Shown here: in pieces, positions 57,736 through 64,000 of the stretch
Numbering within the stretch: the stretch's first letter is position 1
Layout: the number at the start of each line of letters is the position of its first letter
NCBI RefSeq assembly: GCF_003325475.1
Contig: NZ_CP029495.1
Span: 930,001 to 994,000, forward strand
From: Chromobacterium phragmitis
GTDB taxonomy: Bacteria; Pseudomonadota; Gammaproteobacteria; Burkholderiales; Chromobacteriaceae
Direction of reading: 5' to 3'
Length of the DNA stretch: 64,000 nucleotides
Translations under genes and position numbers: made by a program
The notes under the pieces: model-generated
What the model saw: only the letters and a program-made list of their open reading frames with translations
Database searches by the model: none
Told to the model about the DNA's origin: nothing

Positions 57736-59114
57736 ACGACTTTCTGCCCGCCCTGGCCGCCATCGTCGGCTCCAGGCACCTGCTCACCGCCGCAACCGAT
57801 ACCGCGCCGTTCGCGCTGGACTGGCGCCGCCGCTACCAGGGCGCGCCGCTGGCCGTGGCGCAGCCCGGCTCGACCGCGGAAGTCTCCGAGCTGGTCAAAC
57901 TGTGCCGCGCGCATCAAGTGGCCATCGTGCCGCAGGGCGGCAACACCTCCACCTGCGGCGCGGCCACGCCGGACGGCAGCGGCCGGCAGCTGATCGTCGC
58001 GCTGCGGCGGCTCAACGCCGTGCGCCATGTCGACACCGACAACAACGCGCTGACCGTGGAAGCCGGCGTCACCTTGCAGGCAGCGCAACAGGCGGCCGAA
58101 GCCGCCGGCCGGCTGTTTCCGCTGTCCCTCGCCTCGCAGGGCAGCTGCCAGATAGGCGGCAATCTGTCCACCAACGCCGGCGGCGTGGCGGTGCTGCGTT
58201 ACGGCACCATGCGCGAGCTGACGCTGGGGCTGGAGGCGGTGCTGCCGGACGGCCGCGTGCTGAACCAGCTGCAGGGCTTGCGCAAGGACACCACCGGCCT
58301 GGACCTGAAGCAGCTGTTCATCGGCGCGGAAGGCCAACTGGGCCTGATCACCGCAGCCACGCTGAAGCTGTACCCGCTGCCCAGCGCCCACGCCACCGCG
58401 ATGGTCGGCGTCGGCGACATCGAGACGGCGATAGACTGGCTGAACCGGCTGCGCCACCGCTTCGGCGACCGCCTGACCGCCTTCGAAGTGATGGACGCCA
58501 GCTGCCAGCAGGTGCTTCAGCGCCACCATCCGTCGCTGATGCCGTTCTCCGCGCCGTGGCTGATCCTGATCGAGCTGTCCGACGGCGGCGATCCGGTCGA
58601 GCTGAACGATGCGCTGGCGAGCTGGTTGGCGGAGCAGGACATGCTGGACGGCGTGCTGGCGCAAAACGAGACCGAGCGGCGCAAGCTGTGGACGCTGCGC
58701 GAGGAGATATCGGAAAGCCAGCGCAAGGACGGCCCCAGCATCAAGCACGACATCGCGGTGCCGACATCGGCCCTGCCGCGGCTGGTGCGCGATTGCTCGG
58801 CGGACCTGGAAAAAGCCTTCCCCGGCGCCCGCATCGTCGCCTTCGGCCACGCCGGCGACGGCAATCTGCATTACAACGTCAGCTTCACCCGCCCCGGCAA
58901 CGCGGACCTGTTCGAGGACGAGGACGCCGTCAACGCCATTGTCTACGACCACGTCTACCGGCTGGGCGGCACCTTGGCGGCGGAACACGGCGTCGGCCAG
59001 CTGAAAAAGGACTGGCTGGTCCGCTACAAGGACCCTCTGGCGCTGGAGCTGATGCGCGGCATCAAGCGCGCGCTGGACCCGGACGGGCTGATGAATCCGG
59101 GCAAGTGGCTGTAG
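57732..59114 (+). CDS. FAD-binding oxidoreductase (D-lactate / D-2-hydroxyacid dehydrogenase type)
   Basis: A 460-residue flavoprotein of the GlcD/D2HGDH group. An N-terminal PCMH-type FAD domain (about 35-215) has VAIVPQGGNTSTCGAATPDG and GSCQIGGNLSTNAGGVAVLRYG. The C-terminal domain ends with GHAGDGNLHYNVSFTRPGN (metal/substrate His), AAEHGVGQLKKDWL and DPDGLMNPGKWL. It oxidises a D-2-hydroxyacid (lactate or 2-hydroxyglutarate) and passes electrons to quinone or ETF; the substrate is uncertain. Coupled by an ATGA overlap to the VanX-like gene. A GCCCGGC hairpin (59122-59138) follows. Confidence 0.9.
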   Translation: MNDFLPALAAIVGSRHLLTAATDTAPFALDWRRRYQGAPLAVAQPGSTAEVSELVKLCRAHQVAIVPQGGNTSTCGAATPDGSGRQLIVALRRLNAVRHVDTDNNALTVEAGVTLQAAQQAAEAAGRLFPLSLASQGSCQIGGNLSTNAGGVAVLRYGTMRELTLGLEAVLPDGRVLNQLQGLRKDTTGLDLKQLFIGAEGQLGLITAATLKLYPLPSAHATAMVGVGDIETAIDWLNRLRHRFGDRLTAFEVMDASCQQVLQRHHPSLMPFSAPWLILIELSDGGDPVELNDALASWLAEQDMLDGVLAQNETERRKLWTLREEISESQRKDGPSIKHDIAVPTSALPRLVRDCSADLEKAFPGARIVAFGHAGDGNLHYNVSFTRPGNADLFEDEDAVNAIVYDHVYRLGGTLAAEHGVGQLKKDWLVRYKDPLALELMRGIKRALDPDGLMNPGKWL

Positions 59115-59121
59115 GACCGGA

Positions 59122-59138
59122 GCCCGGCCGCGCCGGGC
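59122..59138. terminator. Short hairpin between the FAD dehydrogenase gene and the convergent glycosyltransferase
   Basis: GCCCGGC-CGC-GCCGGGC; no T-run. Confidence 0.4.
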
Positions 59139-59188
59139 GTTCCGCCGACAAGGACTGAACCATGGCGCGCCCCCTTGGGGCTTCCGCC

Positions 59189-60605
59189 CTACCCGCCGGA
59201 CAGCCGGGTAATCGTCTCGTCCCATCCCTCGCCGCGCCTTTGGCGCTGCGGGCGAACCGAGCCATACCAAGGCGTCGTCTCGCCATCCGTTCCCCAACGC
59301 CAATCCGCATGCTCGTCGGCCAGCAGCAAACGGCAAGGCGTTCCCAGCGCGCCGGCCAGGTGCGCCATCGCCGTGTCCACCGCGATCAGACCATCCAGCT
59401 CCGCCAGCAAGGCCGCGCTGTCGGCGAAGTCCGTCAAGCCGGAACCCCACTCCGCCACGCCGCTTTCCGCCAACCATGCCCGCTCGGCATCGGTCGGCTT
59501 CGGCTGCAACGAAATCCAGTTGACGCCTGGATCAGCCAATAATGGCAGCCAGGCCTCCGGCCCAGTCAAGGAACGGCAATGGTTGAACGGGTGCTCGGCG
59601 CGGCCGCGCCAGACCAAGCCGATATTGCTTCCAGGCGGCAAATGCGCGCGCCAAGCGTGCCGCAGGGCCGGTTCCGCATCCAGGTAAGCCCCGCATGGCT
59701 TCGGCTCGAACTCGCGCAGCACCCATGGCAGGCTCATCGAAAACACATGGCAATCGTGCGGCGGAAAAGCGGCCGGATAGCCGCCGGCCATCGCCCGCCA
59801 CTCCACTTGCGGCCATTGCCGCGCAAATAAGGGCTGCAGCGGCGCGGCCGGTGGCGCACAACAACGCGGCCAAATTAGGCAGCGCCGCATCCGGCTGCCG
59901 GTCATATGCGCCCCGCAGCCAGGCCTCCGCCTCATCCCAGCGCCGCCGCGCCATCAGCAGAATGCCCAGATTATTGCCGGCGGCGAGGTGTCCGGGCGCC
60001 AGCGCCAACGCGCGCCTCAGCAGCGTTTCCGCTTCCGCCGCCTCGCTCCGCTCCGCCAGCAGCTGGCCCAGCAGTTGTAGCGCTTCGACATCGTCCGCGT
60101 CTGCATCCAGGCAGGTCCGCAATTGAACGACAGCCTCGTCCCGCTGGCCGCGCTGGCGCAACAGCCTGCCCAATTGGTAATGCGCGGCGGCGGACGGATG
60201 CGCCGCCAGCCTGCGGCGGAAGCAGGCCTCGGCCTCATCCAGGCGGCCCGCGTCCTGCAGCAGATTGCCCAGATTGCCCAGGCAGGACGCATGGCCGGGG
60301 TCTCGCGCCAGCTCGACGGCGTAATGGGCCTCGGCCTGCGCCGCGTCGCCCTGTTCCGCCCGCAGGCAGCCCAGATTGTAATGCGCGTCCGGCGTGGCCG
60401 AATCCAGCGTCAGCGCCTGGCGCCAGCATTGCTCGGCCAGAGGAGGCTGCGCCAGCCGGGCCGCGCAGACGCCCAGCAGGTTCCACAACGGCGCGTTGCC
60501 GGGCTCGGCCTGCAGGCCTGCCTGCGCCGCGCAGAGCGCGCCGGCCAGGTCGCCTTCGGCCATCAGCCTCGCGGCGAGCCAGGCATCAGGAGAAAGCGAG
60601 GTCAT
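59189..60605 (-). pseudogene. TPR-glycosyltransferase, frameshifted
   Basis: The N-terminal frame (start ATG at 60605) encodes about seven TPR repeats (e.g. PLWNLLGVCAARLAQPPLAE, AHYNLGCLRAEQGDAAQAEA, LAAGNNLGILLMARRRWDEAE). The C-terminal frame, 59189 to about 59850, continues as a glycosyltransferase domain (PWVLREFEPKPCGAYLDAEP, GSNIGLVWRGRAEHPFN, DGLIAVDTAMAHLAGALG, the nucleotide-sugar-binding PVxxxDTxxAH-like block). The two frames join near 59830-59860 only if one base is skipped. The first frame then runs on in low-quality Ala/Arg sequence to 59532. The pattern matches TPR-GT fusion enzymes that decorate flagellin or cell-surface glycans. Either a true frameshift or a sequencing error. 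Confidence 0.75.
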
Positions 60606-60648
60606 CTGGCGTCCGCCAATCGGAAAAGTCGTTTCGGATCATCGACGC

Positions 60649-60674
60649 AAAAACGCCGCCTGGCAAGGCGGCGT
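60649..60674 (-). terminator. Intrinsic terminator after the third chemoreceptor gene
   Basis: ACGCCGCC and GGCGGCGT arms followed on the minus strand by TTTT, about 22 nt past the stop. Confidence 0.75.
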
Positions 60675-60695
60675 GCGCGATGGCGGCGCCGGCTC

Positions 60696-62573
60696 TTACA
60701 GCCGGAACTTGTTGAACTCGGCGTCCATCTTGCCGGCGTTGCCGGCCAGGCCCTGCAAGGTGCTGCTGACGTTCTGCAGCACGTCGTCGTTCTCCAGCAC
60801 ATGGCCGTTGATCGCTTCCGAGCTCTGCGCGATCAGCGTCGTGGCCTTGTGCTGCTCCTGGGTGGAGTTGGAGATTTCGCTCATCTTGGCCACCACCTCC
60901 AGCATCGACGCGCGGATGGCGGCGATATTGTCCACCGCCTCGCGGGTCAGGCCGACGCCCTCGTCCACCGCCTGCACCGTGCTGTTGACGTCGCCCACCG
61001 CGCGGCCGGTTTCCTCGCGGATCGCGCCCACCATATTGGAGATTTCCAGCGTCGCCTGCGCGGTGCGCTCGGCGAGCTTGCGCACCTCGTCGGCCACCAC
61101 GGCGAAGCCGCGGCCCTGCTCGCCGGCCCGGGCGGCCTCGATCGCCGCGTTCAGCGCCAGCAGGTTGGTCTGGTCGGCGATGTCGCGGATCACATTGGTG
61201 ATGCCGGAGATTTCCTGCGAGCGCTTGTCCAGCGAGGACAGCATCTCCTCCAGCCCGCGCACCGACTGCACGGTGTTTTCCATGCCCGATGACAGCCGCT
61301 GCATATTGTCGGCGCTGGAGGCCAGGTTCTGCCCGGTGGCGCTGGCCAGCTCGTCGGCCTGGCGCGCGCTGTCGGCGATGTGGGAGATGGAAACGGTGAT
61401 CTGCTCCAGCGTAGCCGCGTTGGACGAGGACACGTCGGAAATGTGGCGCGAGCTCTGCGCGACGTCGGCCACCAGCTGGCTGGCGTCCTGCACCCCGCCC
61501 ACCACCCCGGCGGCGTCGCCCTTCAGGCCGCGGAACAGATGGCCCAGCTGGGCGACGAAGGTGTTGAAGGCGCGCGCGGTGGCGGCGATCTCGTCCTGGC
61601 CGTCGTCCTTCAGCCTGAGCGTCAGATCGCCCTGGCCGCGGGCGATGTCTTCCATCGCCGCCTTCAGCCGCACCAGGCCGGCCAGCATCTTGCCGATCAC
61701 CAGGCTGGCGAACGGAATCATCAACGCGAACACCAGCAGCGTCAGCCCGCCTATCGTGTACAAGAGCGTGTGCAGCGGCGCCAGGATTTCGTCGCGGTCG
61801 GCCACCAGCGCCAGCACCCAGTTGGTGCCGGGAATGGCCTGAGCCGAGATCAGCATGCTCTTGCCGCCGATATCGACGTCGGACGCCTTGTCGTTCTGCA
61901 CCAATTGCGCCAATTTATCCGGCGTCAGATCCGGCACCACGCTGGTGATCGGCTTCAAGGTCAAGTCGGCCTGCGGGTGGGCGATGACGGTCCCCTTCTT
62001 GTCGACGATGAAGGCGTAGCCGTTGCCGCGCACTTTCATCGACAGCACCGACTTCACCAGCGCGTCCACCATCACGTCGCCGCCGACCACGCCGGCGAAA
62101 GCGCCGTTGTGGTTGAACGGCGCGGCGATGGTGACGGTCAGTTTCTTGGTGGCCTCGTCGACGTAGGGGTCGGTGACGATGGGCTGGCCGGCCGCTTGCG
62201 CCAGCTTGTACCAGTCGCGGTCCGCCACCTTGTAGTCGGCCGGTGCCACCCAGTCGTCGGAGAACAGCGAGCGGCCGTCGGCATAGCCGGCATAATTGAC
62301 ATTGAAGCCGCCGGCCTTGGTGCCCACCTTGAGGAAACGCAAGGCGTCCGCCTCGCCTGCCGCCGCGGTCTGGGCGACGATCTGCTGCTTCTTCTCCCCC
62401 AGCCAGGTGGTCACCACCGCGCTCTGCCCTTTCAGGCTGGCGCCGAACTCATTGTCCAGCCCCTCCAGGATTTCCGAACGCATCTGCATGAAAACTATGG
62501 TCACCAGGACCAGGCCGAACAGCGCCATCAACAAGGCGTTGAACGCAATCAGGCGGCTACGGAGTGATTTCAT
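60696..62573 (-). CDS. Methyl-accepting chemotaxis protein, dCache type
   Basis: A 625-residue chemoreceptor. TM1 is about 8-30; the periplasmic double-Cache domain about 34-280 (ADYKVADRDWYKLAQAAGQP, GVVGGDVMVDALVKSV, FIVDKKGTVIAHPQADL); TM2 about 285-308; HAMP about 309-360; then the signalling coiled coil with tip ADQTNLLALNAAIEAARAGE. dCache receptors commonly sense amino acids or organic acids. The start at 62573 has AAGGAA about 7 nt upstream; the frame is open for 16 codons more. It is unrelated in its sensor domain to the tandem pair at 30.6-34.1 kb. Confidence 0.95.
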   Translation of the reverse strand: MKSLRSRLIAFNALLMALFGLVLVTIVFMQMRSEILEGLDNEFGASLKGQSAVVTTWLGEKKQQIVAQTAAAGEADALRFLKVGTKAGGFNVNYAGYADGRSLFSDDWVAPADYKVADRDWYKLAQAAGQPIVTDPYVDEATKKLTVTIAAPFNHNGAFAGVVGGDVMVDALVKSVLSMKVRGNGYAFIVDKKGTVIAHPQADLTLKPITSVVPDLTPDKLAQLVQNDKASDVDIGGKSMLISAQAIPGTNWVLALVADRDEILAPLHTLLYTIGGLTLLVFALMIPFASLVIGKMLAGLVRLKAAMEDIARGQGDLTLRLKDDGQDEIAATARAFNTFVAQLGHLFRGLKGDAAGVVGGVQDASQLVADVAQSSRHISDVSSSNAATLEQITVSISHIADSARQADELASATGQNLASSADNMQRLSSGMENTVQSVRGLEEMLSSLDKRSQEISGITNVIRDIADQTNLLALNAAIEAARAGEQGRGFAVVADEVRKLAERTAQATLEISNMVGAIREETGRAVGDVNSTVQAVDEGVGLTREAVDNIAAIRASMLEVVAKMSEISNSTQEQHKATTLIAQSSEAINGHVLENDDVLQNVSSTLQGLAGNAGKMDAEFNKFRL

Positions 62574-62956
62574 CGCATTTCCTTCATTTCTACGCTGTAT
62601 TGCCCGGGCAGAGCCGACCATTCCCTCGATAGATTTCTTGTAATTTATTGAAAAGCAGGACGATACGCTAAACCAAGCCGGCAGAGCGCCGCTTGATCAA
62701 GCTCATGCCATTTTCACAATATGATAGGTGCAATGACGATGGCAGTCGATGTGAATAAGAGACGGGAACAGACAAAAAAACACCCCTGCGGCAATGCGGC
62801 AGGGGTCAACACGAGGAAGAAACATCGGACCGGCCTCGGCCAGCGCGATATTTCGAGGGGCTAACACCTCAAAACCTTGCGGTTCTCAGTGCAGCGGGGA
62901 TTCTAACGTAATTGCTCTACAAAAATCCAGCACATTTAGAGCAATTCACCCATTTT
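62574..62956. other. Intergenic region between a chemoreceptor and an acyl-CoA ligase gene
   Basis: No open frame of interest. It carries the promoter region of the chemoreceptor (AT-rich around 62620-62760) and the terminator at 62774-62806. I could not find a clean sigma-28 flagellar promoter by eye. Confidence 0.5.
62774..62806 (-). terminator. Intrinsic terminator downstream of the acyl-CoA ligase gene
   Basis: On the minus strand ACCCCTGC and GCAGGGGT arms (9-nt loop) followed by a run of seven T. It lies about 150 nt past the ligase stop. Confidence 0.8.
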
Positions 62957-64000
62957 TCATGATTCCGGCCACTGGTGATCGCGGAACTGCTCGCGCAGCT
63001 TCATTTTCAGCAGCTTGCCGGTCGCGGTGTGCGGCAGCTCGTCGACGAAGGCGACATCGTTGGGCGTCCACCACTTGGCGATCTTGCCGTCGAAATGAGC
63101 CAGCAGCTCCTCGCGCGTCGCGCGCGCGCCGGGCTTCAGCGTCACCACCATCAACGGCCGCTCGTCCCACTTGGGGTGGGCCACGGCGATGGCCGCCGCC
63201 TCCGCCACCGCCGGGTGTCCCACCAGGATGTTTTCCAGGTCGATGGAGCTGATCCATTCGCCGCCGGATTTGATCACGTCCTTGGTGCGGTCGGTGATGC
63301 GCATGTAGCCGTCGGGATCGATGGTCACCACGTCGCCGGTGTGGAACCAGCCGTCGGCGCTGTGGTTGGCGTCCAGCTCGCGCCGGTAGTACTGCGACAG
63401 CACCCATGGGCCGCGCGCCTGCAAATTGCCGAAAGACACGCCGTCGTGCGGCAGCGGCAGGCCGGCGTCGTCGACGATGCGGATGTCCACGCCGAACGCC
63501 GGCCGCCCCTGCTTGGTCAGCAGCGCGTTCAGTTCCGGGCCCTTCAGGCCCTCGTGCTTGAGCTTGGGCGTGCTGGTGGTGCCGTACGGCGACAACTCGG
63601 TCATGCCCCACAGCTGGCGCATTTCGATGCCGCGCTCGGCCAGTTGCTCGATCATGCTTTCCGGCACCGCCGAGCCGCCGGCGATGACGCGCTTGAGCGG
63701 CGCCAGCGACAGGTTTTCGCGCTGGCAATATTGCAACAGCTGCAGCCAGACCGTAGGCACGCCGACGGTGGTGGTGACGCCCTCTTCGGCGATCAGACTC
63801 TGCAGGCTGGCGCCGTCCAGCTTCGGTCCCGGCAGCACCAGCTTGCTGCCGTTCATCGCGCAGCTGTAAGGCAGGCCCCAGGCATTGGCGTGGAACATCG
63901 GCACCACCGGCATCACCACCGCTCGCGCCGAGATGTCGAAGCTGTCCGGCAGCGAACTGCCGAAGGCGTGCAGCACGGTGGAGCGGTGGGAATAGAGCAC
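62957..64000 (-). CDS. Acyl-CoA ligase (AMP-binding, FadD/DmdB-like), 5' end outside window
   Basis: The C-terminal 347 residues of an adenylate-forming ligase; the N-terminus is beyond the right edge. Landmarks are VVMPVVPMFHANAWGLPYSC, QLWGMTELSPYG (the A5-type substrate/adenylate motif), GWFHTGDVVTIDPDGYMRIT (A7/A8, the essential Asp), DRTKDVIKSGGEWIS (hinge), and LPHTATGKLLKMKLRE (A10, catalytic Lys). These fit medium/long-chain fatty acyl-CoA ligases or 3-methylmercaptopropionyl-CoA ligase-like enzymes common in betaproteobacteria. It activates a carboxylate with ATP and CoA. Confidence 0.93.
   Translation of the reverse strand: MLYSHRSTVLHAFGSSLPDSFDISARAVVMPVVPMFHANAWGLPYSCAMNGSKLVLPGPKLDGASLQSLIAEEGVTTTVGVPTVWLQLLQYCQRENLSLAPLKRVIAGGSAVPESMIEQLAERGIEMRQLWGMTELSPYGTTSTPKLKHEGLKGPELNALLTKQGRPAFGVDIRIVDDAGLPLPHDGVSFGNLQARGPWVLSQYYRRELDANHSADGWFHTGDVVTIDPDGYMRITDRTKDVIKSGGEWISSIDLENILVGHPAVAEAAAIAVAHPKWDERPLMVVTLKPGARATREELLAHFDGKIAKWWTPNDVAFVDELPHTATGKLLKMKLREQFRDHQWPES

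Noticed and set aside
62574..62760. Sigma-28 promoter for the chemoreceptor gene
   Set aside because: TAAA and CGA-like pieces exist, but the spacing and the GCCGATAA box do not match well enough to claim.

Overview
The window is a 64 kb stretch of ordinary, GC-rich (roughly 64-65 %) bacterial chromosome, densely packed with genes on both strands. It fits a betaproteobacterium of the order Neisseriales, most probably Chromobacterium or a close relative. This is an inference from gene content: a PhaM-like PHA-granule protein, a GH46 chitosanase, many chemoreceptors, a TRAP dicarboxylate system and the layout of the rRNA operon. The species cannot be fixed by eye. I see no CRISPR array, insertion sequence, integrase or prophage.

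Layout. 1-2.1 kb: the GTPase gene ylqF (cut by the window edge) and three small genes on the minus strand. 2.4-7.6 kb: a glutaryl-CoA module made of ETF-ubiquinone oxidoreductase, a class III CoA-transferase, glutaryl-CoA dehydrogenase and a divergent IclR regulator with a clear palindromic operator. 7.7-9.1 kb: a CBS-domain protein and argB. 9.3-15.4 kb: a TetR-controlled RND efflux operon (regulator, lipoprotein adaptor, pump, TolC-like channel) joined by ATGA overlaps. 15.6-18.4 kb: gabT-gabD for GABA use. 18.5-24.1 kb: a complete rRNA operon on the minus strand (16S, tRNA-Ile, tRNA-Ala, 23S, 5S) with a strong promoter, boxA sites and processing stems. 24.3-30.5 kb: nadB, a secreted chitosanase, a DUF411 metal-binding protein with a Cys-rich companion, a LysR regulator, and a cupin-isochorismatase pair. 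30.6-38.6 kb: two tandem paralogous chemoreceptors, an HD-domain protein, a GlxA-type regulator, tRNA-Ala(CGC) and a DctS-like sensor kinase. 38.8-44.2 kb: a DctPQM TRAP transporter followed by malic enzyme, which fits C4-dicarboxylate uptake and conversion to pyruvate. 44.3-51.4 kb: a PhaM-like protein, an ArnT-like glycosyltransferase, a DUF535 protein, a flavin reductase and dnaE. 51.4-59.1 kb: a Tat-exported phospholipase C, a GNAT enzyme, a DUF485/SSS symporter pair, a GST, and a cupin, VanX-like dipeptidase and FAD dehydrogenase cluster. 59.2-64 kb: a frameshifted TPR-glycosyltransferase, a third chemoreceptor and a truncated acyl-CoA ligase.

Nothing here looks like a wholly new system. 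The best leads are the tandem chemoreceptors with near-duplicate sensor domains, the frameshifted TPR-glycosyltransferase, the VanX-like dipeptidase coupled to a D-2-hydroxyacid-type dehydrogenase, two long palindromic elements in the 16S-23S spacer, several strong unassigned operators, and a plus-strand intrinsic terminator with no gene in front of it.
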